Numbered from the stretch's first letter, positions 1-10,318 are shown. The stretch is 64,000 bases of DNA from Chitinophagaceae bacterium (GCA_947454235.1 CANGIY010000003.1:124001-188000); one strand, 5' to 3'. Notes: generated by a model not told the origin, from the sequence alone. Program-made: numbers and translations.

Positions 1-1990
1 CTGTAGCACTTTCTTTCATCACATTGCCCAGATTACCTGTCAATGTTAGCCCACCCTTGCCTTTTGATATTGACGTTTCAATGAACAAAATATCGCCGCC
101 TACCGCTGTCCACGCCAAGCCAACAACTACCCCCGGTGGATGCCCCTTGGTATAGATATCGTTCGAGTAACGTGGCTTACCGAGCACCTTTTCTACTACT
201 TCAGGGCTAATAGCTTTAGGTAGTTCCTCGTCCATTGCTACCTGCTTCGCCAGCGACCTCATGATACCTGCAATCTGGCGATCTAATTCACGCACACCGC
301 TTTCACGTGTGTACTCTTGAATCATTTTGTTGATTGCCTTGTCGTTGAATTTCACAGGCACTTTATCAACCCCATGCATTTCTTTTTGCTTCGGTATCAG
401 GTGTCTTTTGGCAATCTCTATTTTTTCTTCGGTTGAATACCCCGAGAGCTGAATAATTTCAAGCCTATCGCGCAAAGCCGGTTGAATATCGCCGAGGCTA
501 TTGGCGGTTGCAATGAACAACACCTTCGATAAGTCAAATTCTAACTCAAGGTAATTATCGTAGAACGAGTTGTTTTGTTCAGGGTCAAGCACTTCGAGCA
601 ATGCCGAACTTGGATCGCCCCTAAAGTCTTTACCCAGCTTATCAATCTCATCAAGTATAAATACGGGATTGGCAGATTTTATTTTCCGGAGCGATTGTAT
701 GATGCGACCAGGCATAGCACCTATGTAGGTCTTTCTATGTCCTCTAATTTCACTTTCATCGTGTAAGCCACCTAAACTCAGGCGTACGTACTTACGCTGA
801 ATGGCGTTTGCAATGCTTTTACCCAACGATGTCTTACCAATTCCCGGAGGACCTACGAAGCATAAAATCGGTGACTTCATGTCGCCCTTCAGTTTCAACA
901 CTGCCAGGTATTCCAATATACGGTCCTTGATTTTTTCCATTCCGTAATGGTCGCCATCAAGTACTTTTTGTGCTTTTTTAAGGTCGTACCTGTCTTCAGT
1001 ATACACCGACCAAGGCAGGTCGAGCATCAGGTCAAGGTGATTATAAATCACAGAATAATCGGGAGTGCTCGGGTGCATACGCTCGAGCTTTTCAATGTTT
1101 TTCTTGAATAACTCTTTCGCTGCCTCCGACCAGTTCAACCCTTCGGCTCTCTTCTGTAAGTCTTTGATCTCACGCTCATTCGGGTCGCCGCCAAGCTCCT
1201 CACGAATGGACTTCATTTGCTGTTGAAGGAAGTATTCGCGTTGTTGCTTATCTATATCTGCACGGGTTTTGTTGGTAATTTCGTTTTTCAACTCCACCAA
1301 TTGCAATTCCGTTTGTAATAGACTCAACAATTTCTCAGCCCTTGTGCGCACATCGTTTTCTTCCAACAACGCTTGTTTCTCAGTAAGCTTGGTAGAAATA
1401 TTTGAAGCAATAAAGTGCATGAGGTACGACTGCTGTTCAATGTTTTTCAGTACAATTGAAGCCTCACTCGGTACGTTAGGTGAAAGTTGTGCGATTTTTT
1501 CTGAGAGATCTTTGATAGAACTCATCAAGGCAACAAAAGTTTCGTCGTTTTCAGGATATACATCTTCCAGGTAGGTAACCTTTGCCACGAAGTAAGGATC
1601 TTCCTGCTTCATTTCATCAATCCTGAACCTCATTCTGCCCATGATAAAAATGGTGATGTTACCATCAGGCATTTTTATCTGTTTCACCACTTTAGCAAGC
1701 GTACCTATTTGGTAAATATCCGCAGCACCGGGGTCGTCGTTGTTGGCATCTTTTTGAGCAACAACTCCTATCCATTTTGATTCTTTTGCAGCCTCTGTTA
1801 TTGCCTTTACCGATTTTTCGCGTGCTACAGTAATAGGTAAAACTACATTAGGAAACAGCACTGTGTTTCTTAATGCAACGATAGGTAGCTCCTTAGGCAT
1901 CGAGCTTTTCTCCTGCTCATCCATTTCATCTTCTCCTAATGGAACTATGGGCATAAATTCCATTTCCTGTTCGTTCTGACCAAACATCAT
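1..1990 (-). CDS. lon: ATP-dependent Lon protease (endopeptidase La), C-terminus cut by window edge
   Basis: Manual reverse translation gives MMFGQNEQEMEFMPIVPLGEDEMDEQ...LPIVALRNTVLFPNVVLPI...FVGPPGIGKTSLGKSIANA...VFILDEIDKLGKDFRGDPSSALLEVLDPEQN; Lon N-domain plus AAA+ module, open to position 1. Confidence 0.95.
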   Translation of the reverse strand, partial: MMFGQNEQEMEFMPIVPLGEDEMDEQEKSSMPKELPIVALRNTVLFPNVVLPITVAREKSVKAITEAAKESKWIGVVAQKDANNDDPGAADIYQIGTLAKVVKQIKMPDGNITIFIMGRMRFRIDEMKQEDPYFVAKVTYLEDVYPENDETFVALMSSIKDLSEKIAQLSPNVPSEASIVLKNIEQQSYLMHFIASNISTKLTEKQALLEENDVRTRAEKLLSLLQTELQLVELKNEITNKTRADIDKQQREYFLQQQMKSIREELGGDPNEREIKDLQKRAEGLNWSEAAKELFKKNIEKLERMHPSTPDYSVIYNHLDLMLDLPWSVYTEDRYDLKKAQKVLDGDHYGMEKIKDRILEYLAVLKLKGDMKSPILCFVGPPGIGKTSLGKSIANAIQRKYVRLSLGGLHDESEIRGHRKTYIGAMPGRIIQSLRKIKSANPVFILDEIDKLGKDFRGDPSSALLEVLDPEQNNSFYDNYLELEFDLSKVLFIATANSLGDIQPALRDRLEIIQLSGYSTEEKIEIAKRHLIPKQKEMHGVDKVPVKFNDKAINKMIQEYTRESGVRELDRQIAGIMRSLAKQVAMDEELPKAISPEVVEKVLGKPRYSNDIYTKGHPPGVVVGLAWTAVGGDILFIETSISKGKGGLTLTGNLGNVMKESAT

Positions 1991-2157
1991 ATATCGGCAA
2001 GGTTTTTTATAAATGTATGACAATGTGACCCCAATGGGATCACTTGTAGTGACAAATTTAATTGTCAAAGGTTATGCCAGAAAGGAAAACCTGAAATATT
2101 TGCAGATATGGACCACAAATAACGGTAGATTTGTCACTAAAAGTAACTGCGCCGGTA

Positions 2158-3150
2158 CTAATTCAGCAAAATGGTGTGCTTGGAATTGAAGGAAACATTT
2201 TTGACGTTCCAGTCTATTCTACGTTCAAAATCACTTTTTCGCTCGGCACAGTTTTTCAAAGTACATACTGCACAGCATTGCGGTAGGCAACCATCGGTAT
2301 GCACAAACATTTCAACATGCTCTCCAAAGTTCTCGCGCACCATGTTTTCCAGGCTCTTAACCTCTTCGTGCCCCTCGTTGATATTCATGTACCAAGGTAT
2401 TGTAAGGTGGCAATCGAGATGCAGTATAGAACCGTACTTGATAATGCGTAAGTTATGGATGTCCATCCAGTTTGCCCTTCTGTGTTCGCCTAAGTACTTC
2501 ACTACATTTTCAAGTAACTCAATATCGGCTTCATCCATAATGCCTGCAATTGAGCCCCGTAGTATTTTATACCCCGAAATAAATATAACGACTGCAAATA
2601 CCATTGAAATCACACTGTCGATCCAGCTATAGCCTGTATAATACAAAGCGACCAGCCCTACAATAATGCCTAAAGTCCCATAGGTATCAGATTGCATGTG
2701 CTTACCTGAGGCAACTAGCGCAAGGTTATTATTCTGCCTCCCTTTACGAATAGCAAAAATGCCCAAAATGAAATTAAAAAATGCAGTAGCTGCAACCAGA
2801 TAAATTCCAAAATCGAGCTTATGAAAACTATGCGGATGTGCCAAATTATCGAGAGCCTCAAACACAATGAGGAAGCAGGAAGCTACCATCATAATGCCCT
2901 CAAATGCAGCCGAAACAAATTCTGCCTTACCATGCCCGTAAGGGTGGTTTTCGTCGCGGGGTTGGGAAGAAAGATATAAAGAATACAGCCCTACAAAACC
3001 CGCAATTACATTGATGGTGTACTCAAGTGCATCGGTAAGTATGGCGACACTGTGCGTAAAAGTCCATGCCGCAATCTTAACCATGAATATCAGCGATGTG
3101 ATAATGCTGATTTTCTTCTGGAAGCTAAAATTTTCGTCGGCACGTGTCAT
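2158..3150 (-). CDS. Cation diffusion facilitator (CDF) family transporter with Cys-rich C-terminus
   Basis: ORF 330 aa; multi-TM, HPYGHGKAEFVSA motif, SWIDSVISM, C-terminal CLPQCCAVCTLKNC. Confidence 0.88.
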   Translation of the reverse strand: MTRADENFSFQKKISIITSLIFMVKIAAWTFTHSVAILTDALEYTINVIAGFVGLYSLYLSSQPRDENHPYGHGKAEFVSAAFEGIMMVASCFLIVFEALDNLAHPHSFHKLDFGIYLVAATAFFNFILGIFAIRKGRQNNNLALVASGKHMQSDTYGTLGIIVGLVALYYTGYSWIDSVISMVFAVVIFISGYKILRGSIAGIMDEADIELLENVVKYLGEHRRANWMDIHNLRIIKYGSILHLDCHLTIPWYMNINEGHEEVKSLENMVRENFGEHVEMFVHTDGCLPQCCAVCTLKNCAERKSDFERRIDWNVKNVSFNSKHTILLN

Positions 3151-3251
3151 GTATTCTCTTTTTCAAAAAACGGACGGTAAAGGTACAAATGAACTGAATG
3201 CTATTTCTTATCAGACACCTAAAATTGAATTAAGTTTGTAAGAAAAAGAAA

Positions 3252-4886
3252 TTGACCACAGAAAATAGAAATACTGCTTTTGATAAGCTCGCCAATAAGT
3301 ATGGCGAAGTGATGCTTGTGCTGGTTTCTATTGTCTTCTATTGCCGTTCTTTATTTTTTCAACTTACCGGGCTCGATGATTTCATTTTATTAAAGCGCCT
3401 AGAAGAAAACAACAGCAACTTTCAAAGCCTGACTCGTGTTTTTAAACCCGGTAGCTATGGTCCTTGGGTGAGTTACTACCGTCCGGTGTTTTACGATACC
3501 ATTATTCTCAATTATTTGGGCTTCGGTAGCGGACCATTTTCCTATCACCTGGTCAATGTTTTTTTGCATGCGCTTGTGGCTTGGGTAGTGATGAATCTAT
3601 TGCAACAACTCCATTTCACAAAAAGACAAGCATTTGTTCTTTCACTCATTTACGCATTACACCCTTTAATGACGCAGGCGGTTTGTTGGATTCCAGGGCG
3701 CAATGACCTGCTGCTGGGACTTTTTACATTTTCTTATTGCTACAACTCCATTGAATACAGTATCACAAACCACAGAAAGAACATTTTTCTGGCTGTTGTT
3801 TTTTTAGCTCTGGCACTTTTCACCAAGGAAGCGGCTTTGATGGCTCCATTGGGGCTCACGGCACTATTGGTGTTCAGGCATGGGCTGCAACAATTTAAGA
3901 AAGAGATATTGCCCCATATCACCGTTGCCGCCATAGGCTGGTGTTTGATATTTATTGCACGTTACTTACATGCGCCCGCACACCTTGTGGGCGGCAAACA
4001 GGGTATCCTTTCCAACATTTGGGTACATAAGTACGTGCCCTTTTTCTACCTGGGAAAGATTGTTGCGCCATTTAATTTAGGCACATTTCCGGCAATGGCA
4101 TCAAAAGATTTACATGTAATCATCGGTGGGTTAGCAATTTCATTGCTGTCGGCACTCGTCATACGCAAAAAATTATCAGCACAATATGCTGTTGGCGGTT
4201 TACTATTTTTTGGTGCATTTATTATCCCTTTTATCATTAGCCACGATGCCTTGATTGGCAAACCTTTGTACGAACACAGAATGTATATTCCGCTATTAGG
4301 TGTATTAATTGTGGCTGGAAAATTACTTAACAGTGTCTCAGGGGCAGGCCGTAAATTTACTATTGCCTTTGCTACCTTCGTTTTAGCTTACTTTACGATC
4401 GCGGGTCAAGTCCACCAATCTGATTTTTCAAATTCGTATTCTTTTTGGAAAAAATCTGTTGAAAATGCACCCAATAACCCCAGGACAAATTTATCGTTCG
4501 CTTTGCAACAGTTGAACAATGAAGCTGAAGCCATCAAATACATTTCACGAGCAGAAAAGCTATCGCCTAATGAGCATTTATTGCAATTTTCCAAAGGCGT
4601 AGTTTATATGCAACACGGCAAATTTGATTTAGCTGATTCTGCCTTTAAACGCGAGCTTGCAACCACAAAATATTACGAATGTTACTTCTACCTAAGTAAA
4701 ATTGCCTTTGACAAGAATGATTTCAACAAAGCAGTAGCGTTTTTGATGGTGTACAACGATCGCAACCCCTACTATTCATTGCAATACAAGCACGAACTCA
4801 ATCAAAAACTTGCAACTGCCCAAAATGGCGAGCAACTAATGGCCGCATTGTACGCAAAAAAAATGCAGTGCTATTTTGAAAACTAA
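3252..4886 (+). CDS. Multi-TM glycosyltransferase-like protein with C-terminal TPR region (TMTC/PMT-like)
   Basis: ORF 544 aa; GLDD near N-term, HALVAWVV..., HPLMTQAVCWIPGRNDLL, EHRMYIPLLG, TPR-like C-terminus; apparent TTG start, an internal ATG is possible. Confidence 0.7.
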   Translation: MTTENRNTAFDKLANKYGEVMLVLVSIVFYCRSLFFQLTGLDDFILLKRLEENNSNFQSLTRVFKPGSYGPWVSYYRPVFYDTIILNYLGFGSGPFSYHLVNVFLHALVAWVVMNLLQQLHFTKRQAFVLSLIYALHPLMTQAVCWIPGRNDLLLGLFTFSYCYNSIEYSITNHRKNIFLAVVFLALALFTKEAALMAPLGLTALLVFRHGLQQFKKEILPHITVAAIGWCLIFIARYLHAPAHLVGGKQGILSNIWVHKYVPFFYLGKIVAPFNLGTFPAMASKDLHVIIGGLAISLLSALVIRKKLSAQYAVGGLLFFGAFIIPFIISHDALIGKPLYEHRMYIPLLGVLIVAGKLLNSVSGAGRKFTIAFATFVLAYFTIAGQVHQSDFSNSYSFWKKSVENAPNNPRTNLSFALQQLNNEAEAIKYISRAEKLSPNEHLLQFSKGVVYMQHGKFDLADSAFKRELATTKYYECYFYLSKIAFDKNDFNKAVAFLMVYNDRNPYYSLQYKHELNQKLATAQNGEQLMAALYAKKMQCYFEN

Positions 4887-4917
4887 CAGCACTGCATTGA
4901 ATATTTAATCGAAGAAT

Positions 4918-5754
4918 TTACCAATCGCCACTGGCACCGCCGCCATCAGAACTACCACCACCAAAGCCACCGAAGTCACCCACTCCATCCCAACTGCCGC
5001 CGCCGCCACTGCTTCCGCCGCCGTTGCCCCAGCCTCTGCCCATCATATTACCGAGCAGCATACCCGATGCAAAATCGACCCAGCCACCGCCACCACCGCC
5101 TCCTCGACCACCACCTCGGTTGATTCTGGAAACAAGTGCTATAATAATGAGTAAAATGATAAAGCCTGTGCCTATTCCATTTTTCTTCTTGCCATGCCCT
5201 CTCCTGTCTTCTTCGGTGAACTTTCTATCAGAATGATATTCACCGGCAGCCAGTTTCATAATCTTACCACTCGCATCTTTTAGCCCCTGGTAATAATTCC
5301 CATTTTTAAACTGAGGAATCATTTGTTGCTCAATAATGTCGTTGCAAGTAATATCAGGAATAGCACCCTGTAAACCATTACCCACTTGAATAGACGCTTT
5401 CTTCTTTCCCTCACCATTATCCATGGCAAGAAGAATCAAAAGTCCATTGTTTTTTTCTTTATCTCCCAGACCCCATTTGCCAAACAACTGGTGTGAGTAA
5501 TCGAGAATATCAATGCCCTGCAGGCTGGAAATAGTTACTATGGTAATTTGATTAGAAGTCGCTCGCGCATAATCTTCTAGGTAAACTTCCAATTCTCTTT
5601 TGTTATCTGCACTCAGAATTCCGGCAAAGTCGTTGACCAATCGTGGAGGATTAGGTCTTTCAGGGTAGTTTTTGTCATCAGCGTTTGCCAGCCCGAAGGA
5701 AAGCAAAAACATCAGCGATGAAAAAAGTGCCCGTATAAATTTTGTCTGAAACAT
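4918..5754 (-). CDS. TPM domain-containing protein (YgcG-like) with Gly-rich C-terminus
   Basis: Signal peptide, RLVNDFAGILS...LEVYLEDYARATSNQITIVTI, TM, Gly/Ser-rich tail. Confidence 0.88.
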   Translation of the reverse strand: MFQTKFIRALFSSLMFLLSFGLANADDKNYPERPNPPRLVNDFAGILSADNKRELEVYLEDYARATSNQITIVTISSLQGIDILDYSHQLFGKWGLGDKEKNNGLLILLAMDNGEGKKKASIQVGNGLQGAIPDITCNDIIEQQMIPQFKNGNYYQGLKDASGKIMKLAAGEYHSDRKFTEEDRRGHGKKKNGIGTGFIILLIIIALVSRINRGGGRGGGGGGGWVDFASGMLLGNMMGRGWGNGGGSSGGGGSWDGVGDFGGFGGGSSDGGGASGDW

Positions 5755-5760
5755 GTGATA

Positions 5761-6219
5761 TTAGTTACCGAAGACAATGTCATCGGGCAGTTCATTTTTG
5801 TTGGCTTCTTTACTAGCAGGGAACTGTTGAGCCAGCGCAGCACCTAGTTTTTTAATGCAATTTGCTATGCCGTCAGCAAGTTCATTGCGTTTCAGATGAC
5901 CTTTCAGTTCGTCTGCTGCTGCCTCCCAAAATACGGGCCCGCCTGCCAGCTCATAAATTGCTTTATCACCAAACAATGCAAACTTTCTGTCTTGTAATGC
6001 CACATAAATAATAATAGCATTGCGGGCTTCGGTTTTATGCATATCCAGTTGAGCAAATACTTGTTTTGCACGCACCAACGGTTCTTTTTCGGGGCATTTA
6101 TTTTCAATAAACACCCTTATTTCTCCCGTAGTTTCTTTTTCAGCAGCACCTATTGCAGATGTGATTTTCTGCTGGTCAGCTTGCGAAACGGACGGCTTTT
6201 TCTTGAATATTGACAGCAT
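5761..6219 (-). CDS. TPM domain protein, second copy in operon
   Basis: 152 aa; AIGAAEKETTGEIRVFIENKCP...ARNAIIIYVALQDRKFALFGDKAI typical TPM. Confidence 0.85.
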   Translation of the reverse strand: MLSIFKKKPSVSQADQQKITSAIGAAEKETTGEIRVFIENKCPEKEPLVRAKQVFAQLDMHKTEARNAIIIYVALQDRKFALFGDKAIYELAGGPVFWEAAADELKGHLKRNELADGIANCIKKLGAALAQQFPASKEANKNELPDDIVFGN

Positions 6220-6230
6220 CAGCTATTGCT

Positions 6231-6809
6231 TTAGAATTTCACTTTTGGTGCTTTCTGAGCGTCAGCTTCAGCTTCAAACATTGTTCTCTCTTTGAAACCG
6301 AACATACCAGCTAAGATGTTGTTAGGGAAAGAAGTCACCTTTACATTGTAATCACCCACCGATTGGTTGTAGTCGTACCTTGCATTTTTAATGCGGTCTT
6401 CAGTACCTGCGAGCTCAACCATCAGTGCTTTATACTGTTCGTTGGCTTTCAATTGTGGGTACTGTTCTGAAACGACCATCAATCTACCCAAAGCCTGACT
6501 CAACTGACCTTGAGAAGCCTGAAATTCTTTTAATTTTTCAGCACTGAGATCTTTTGGGTCTAACTTAATTGAAGTAGCACTGGCACGCGCCTGAATAACG
6601 TCTGTCAAAGTCTTCTGTTCGAAATTGGCAACGCCTTTCACAGTTTCTACCAGATTAGGAATCAGGTCGGCACGACGTTGGTAGTTTACTTGCACGTTGG
6701 CTAAATTTTTATCAACGTTTACGCGGTTTCTGTTCATCCCGTTGTAACTGGCACCGCCCCAGAAAATCAGCAACAATACTATGCCGAGAAATACATACAG
6801 TCCTTTCAT
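6231..6809 (-). CDS. LemA family protein
   Basis: 192 aa; YNGMNRNRVNVDKNLANVQVNYQRRADLIPNLVETVKG, ARYDYNQSVGDYNV. Confidence 0.95.
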   Translation of the reverse strand: MKGLYVFLGIVLLLIFWGGASYNGMNRNRVNVDKNLANVQVNYQRRADLIPNLVETVKGVANFEQKTLTDVIQARASATSIKLDPKDLSAEKLKEFQASQGQLSQALGRLMVVSEQYPQLKANEQYKALMVELAGTEDRIKNARYDYNQSVGDYNVKVTSFPNNILAGMFGFKERTMFEAEADAQKAPKVKF

Positions 6810-6943
6810 TTTGCTTTTGTTTTTTTATCAAAAATACGTTGTAGCAACGACAAAAAGCAAAATCACTTCGGTGATACATAGCTATTTGTCGGTAACCAGG
6901 GTTTTTACAGCGGTGAAAAGTGCGATTAACCCAACAACATTAC

Positions 6944-7195
6944 CTAATGGAAAAATATACGCCCAACAATTCGGATGAGGACGAGGATGATGGTAATGTT
7001 CGAAAGGTATTTCCCGTAAGGCGATTTCAGGTACTTACAGCATTCTGAACAAGCTATCCCCAAAAGCACCTCGACTAGCCATGTAAAAATGCCCAGACCG
7101 CCAGCCAAAAAGAAATTATCAAAAATACCATAACCTAAAACGAAGACAGACGCAGCCCCAATAACGATTCCAAGTATGTTCCTGATATTTCTCAT
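6944..7195 (-). CDS. Small hydrophobic membrane protein of unknown function
   Basis: 83 aa ORF with two to three hydrophobic segments. Confidence 0.5.
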   Translation of the reverse strand: MRNIRNILGIVIGAASVFVLGYGIFDNFFLAGGLGIFTWLVEVLLGIACSECCKYLKSPYGKYLSNITIILVLIRIVGRIFFH

Positions 7196-7288
7196 GGTGC
7201 CGATGTAGCTTTAATTTACCATTAATTAAACACGAAGATATTACTTCAAGCCACTACTATTCGTAGCTTTAGGTACTTAATTGAAATC

Positions 7289-7873
7289 ATGATAAAAAGC
7301 ATTGCTGTTTTCTGCGGCTCGTCTTCAGGCGGGGCTGATATTTATAGGGCTGAAGCCCATTTGTTGGGTGCCACTATGGCTGCAATGGACATTGAACTTA
7401 TTTATGGTGGTGCCAAAATAGGCGTAATGGGAGCTGTTGCTGATGGCTGCCTGAACGCGGGCGGGCGGGTAACAGGTATTATTCCAGGGTTTCTGAAAAC
7501 AAAAGAAGTAGCCCATGATGGTCTCACCCGCTTATTAATTGTTGAAACCATGCACGAAAGGAAATGGCAGATGCACGAAATGAGTGACGCAGTAATTACA
7601 CTGCCGGGCGGATGGGGCACCATGGAAGAAATTTTTGAAATGCTAACATGGGCGCAACTTGGACTTCATGAAAAGCCTATAGGCATGCTGAATACCAACG
7701 GGTATTACAATGCATTGCTGCAAATGTGCGATACAATGGTGAGTGAAAAATTCCTGGCCCAGGCTACGAGATCTATCTTAATGCACGACAATTGTGTGAA
7801 CGGGATAATGAACAAAATAATCGCTTACAAGCCTACTCCCGGCGACCGAATACTGACAAAGAAATTTGTTTAA
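7289..7873 (+). CDS. LOG family protein (TIGR00730-type nucleoside monophosphate phosphoribohydrolase)
   Basis: AVFCGSSSG, PGGWGTMEEIFEMLTWAQLG (PGGxGTxxE motif). Confidence 0.93.
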   Translation: MIKSIAVFCGSSSGGADIYRAEAHLLGATMAAMDIELIYGGAKIGVMGAVADGCLNAGGRVTGIIPGFLKTKEVAHDGLTRLLIVETMHERKWQMHEMSDAVITLPGGWGTMEEIFEMLTWAQLGLHEKPIGMLNTNGYYNALLQMCDTMVSEKFLAQATRSILMHDNCVNGIMNKIIAYKPTPGDRILTKKFV

Positions 7874-7883
7874 CGCATAAAAA

Positions 7884-7907
7884 AAGCGCCCTGTTTCCAG
7901 AGCGCTT
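7884..7907. terminator. Hairpin between convergent LOG and secG genes
   Basis: AAGCGC-c-CTG-TTTC-CAG-a-GCGCTT preceded by A-run; bidirectional position. Confidence 0.65.
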
Positions 7908-7930
7908 AGAATATTTTCAATAGTCAAAAA

Positions 7931-8245
7931 CTATTTACCGCCTTTTTTATCAGGAGCCGGAGCAGTTTTTTGTTGTTGTGCTTTTCCGTTTCCTTGTTTT
8001 TCTTCAGTACCAAAGTTTGTTTTTGGCAAGAAAGCAACTGAAATAAGACAAAGAGCACCAACTGTACCCATTAGAATCCATGTGCCTTTCTCCATAACGT
8101 CACCTGACTGCTTAACACCCATTACCTGTGTACCAAGAGTACCAAATGAACCTGTAAGACCGCCACCCTTTGGATTTTGAATCAAAATAAAGAAGCCTAG
8201 AACTGCACAAACAAGGATGGTGAGTATGGTGATGATGATTGCCAT
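7931..8245 (-). CDS. secG: Preprotein translocase subunit SecG
   Basis: 104 aa; LVCAVLGFFILIQNPKGGGLTGSFG. Confidence 0.92.
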   Translation of the reverse strand: MAIIITILTILVCAVLGFFILIQNPKGGGLTGSFGTLGTQVMGVKQSGDVMEKGTWILMGTVGALCLISVAFLPKTNFGTEEKQGNGKAQQQKTAPAPDKKGGK

Positions 8246-9729
8246 TAGTTATTATCTTTTAATATTTCTTCGATTTTGGACGCAAAATAAGTATTTTTTT
8301 CAGGAAACTGCAAACTTAATTTCTTGTACATATCTATAGCCTTATCAAATTTCTGTTGTTTAACATAAATTTCGGCTAAAGACTCGCTTGCCAGACCCTC
8401 TTCCTGCGTTATTGAGTTCACCGCCATTTCCAATACATTATCAGGAATGTCTTCGCTGTCGTCTTCAAACGTCGCAGCCAGTTTTTCCCTTTGCCACATT
8501 GCTTTCAGGGCTTTTTGCCCTTCATCTTCCGACTGCTTATCGTTGGCTGTTTTTTTGAAGTGGAGCAACCACTCCGAAAATTTCATCATAACCATGAGCG
8601 ATTTATCACGAACATCAATGTTTTTGCCATTTTTTTGTTCCTGAATTTCATTTTCTATTATTGTATTAGCCTCTTTCTCAACCGAAATGCCCTGTTGTTC
8701 AAAATAATCAACTGCAGAATAAGGCATTACGGGAATATCAGACAACACATCGTCGTTTTTAAACCTGTTAGTTACCTGCGGGGCAGCCGGTGTTTCAATT
8801 TCTGTTTCTTCAGGCGCGTCCTTGCCTTCCAAAATTTTCAAAAACTCTTCTTCTGTCAATTCTTCGTGCAATTCCACCACTGGTTGTTCCTCTTTTATTT
8901 CTTCCTCTATCGGCGCCTCAATTACTACTTTCTCGTCTCGAGCCTCAACAGCGTCAATCATTTCATTTTCAACGTCCTGCTCAATTTCTACCGCTGCAAC
9001 ATTTTCATCTAATGTTACCTCTGGTTTTATTACTGGTTCTTCAACCGGTATTTCCCCCGAATCAGCCAACACTTCGGTGTTTTCGGTTTCTTCAACTTGT
9101 GGTTCGTCTTCCAGCAAATCGTTCAAATCATACTTTGGGATGTCAGAATTTTCTTCTCCTCTCAAAAATGCCAACGTATCGGCATGGTGGTGCACTTTAG
9201 GTGTCGCAGGCAATTCATCAACAACCGGTTCGTCAATTAAGTCTTCAATTGCATCTTCAACAACAGCCTCAGCTGGAGTTTCTGCTAACAATGGTTCCTC
9301 CATTACCTCTTCCGCAACTTCGGCAACAACCACCTCTTCCTCAACTGTATCAACAGATTCGTCTATGGCGTCTAACTGCTCATCCTCCTGAATTTCAATA
9401 GGCAATTCCTCAGCAACAATTTCTGCCTGAGGTGCATTTTCAGAAATTTCAGTCAATTCCTCATTCTGCGATTTCACAACGTTGATTTCTTCGCCCAGCA
9501 GAAATTTTTGAAAATTGATTGGGTTGCCCTGATACGAATAAATATCGTTGAGCAATTCTAACGTAATACCTTCCTTTTTACAGACCGCCGAAGCATTGAT
9601 GTACCTCAATGGCACAAAAAAGGGGAACTTCTGCATCATTGATGCAATAGCCGGATTGCCCTCCCCTGCCTGCACAGCTGGGTTGTGCATTAAATAATCT
9701 ACCAGTTGTATGGACTCAAAATCTTGCAT
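8245..9729 (-). CDS. Hypothetical protein with long acidic (Glu/Val-rich) linker and C-terminal TPR-like hairpin
   Basis: 494 aa; overlaps secG start by 1 nt; C-term SLAEIYVKQQKFDKAIDMYKKLSLQFPEKNTYFASKIEEIL. Confidence 0.75.
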   Translation of the reverse strand: MQDFESIQLVDYLMHNPAVQAGEGNPAIASMMQKFPFFVPLRYINASAVCKKEGITLELLNDIYSYQGNPINFQKFLLGEEINVVKSQNEELTEISENAPQAEIVAEELPIEIQEDEQLDAIDESVDTVEEEVVVAEVAEEVMEEPLLAETPAEAVVEDAIEDLIDEPVVDELPATPKVHHHADTLAFLRGEENSDIPKYDLNDLLEDEPQVEETENTEVLADSGEIPVEEPVIKPEVTLDENVAAVEIEQDVENEMIDAVEARDEKVVIEAPIEEEIKEEQPVVELHEELTEEEFLKILEGKDAPEETEIETPAAPQVTNRFKNDDVLSDIPVMPYSAVDYFEQQGISVEKEANTIIENEIQEQKNGKNIDVRDKSLMVMMKFSEWLLHFKKTANDKQSEDEGQKALKAMWQREKLAATFEDDSEDIPDNVLEMAVNSITQEEGLASESLAEIYVKQQKFDKAIDMYKKLSLQFPEKNTYFASKIEEILKDNN

Positions 9730-9742
9730 AAAACGAATTAGA

Positions 9743-10291
9743 TTACCAGTTCACAAAAGCTTTATTAAAAATATCATCAGCCAACTGATTGCCAATATCA
9801 TCAATCAGTCCATTCTCTACATTCTGAAGCGTTTGAGTTGCATCAAAATCAGAAAAACGCGTAAAGGTTTGTGTGAAACTTGCTTTTTCATTTTTCCGGT
9901 TTTTAAACTTGATTGATACTGAAAGTGTCAGTCTGTTTTTTGACGCAGTTTGAGCATTCACTGCGCCCGATACCGACACAGTATAGGTGGTAATAGAACC
10001 AGAAAGGTCATAATCAGCATCATCGGTTGATACAGGAGCCAGCCCTGTCTGAGATAAAATTCTTCCTCTTATTTTCTCGGTAAGTGTTGCCGCCAAACTA
10101 GGCACAACATTCTGAGCCCTGTTTTCCAGCAGGTGCATATTCATGCTTTTGCCATCGATGGTAGCACCTGAAAAGCTATAAACGCCACAGCCTGCCAACA
10201 AAGGAAACAACACTAATAAAAGGAAATACTTTCGGCTCACCTTCGCAAAAATACACCAAAAATGTGGATACAGTGTGACAAAAACCAACAA
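9743..10291 (-). CDS. LptE-family LPS-assembly lipoprotein
   Basis: Lipobox LLAGC, GVYSFSGATIDGKSMNMHLLENRAQNVVPSLAATLTEKIRGRILSQTGL; true start may be GTG at 10240; upstream of secG as is common in Bacteroidota. Confidence 0.8.
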   Translation of the reverse strand: MLVFVTLYPHFWCIFAKVSRKYFLLLVLFPLLAGCGVYSFSGATIDGKSMNMHLLENRAQNVVPSLAATLTEKIRGRILSQTGLAPVSTDDADYDLSGSITTYTVSVSGAVNAQTASKNRLTLSVSIKFKNRKNEKASFTQTFTRFSDFDATQTLQNVENGLIDDIGNQLADDIFNKAFVNW

Positions 10292-10318
10292 TTACGTTAA
10301 ATCAGAGCCACAAAAAAA

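Noticed and set aside
1269-1574. 101-aa plus-strand ORF opposite lon (also 575..766)
   Set aside because: Antisense within the lon coding sequence, which the ORF track omits only because it runs off the window edge
2171-2632. 153-aa plus-strand ORF opposite the CDF transporter
   Set aside because: Antisense to a well-supported gene with no recognisable domain
8822-9391. 189-aa Ser/Thr-rich ORF (and 8491..9012, 8790..9200, 9201..9401) opposite the acidic protein
   Set aside because: Antisense shadow of Glu/Val-rich codons in the 494-aa gene; low complexity, no signal or domain
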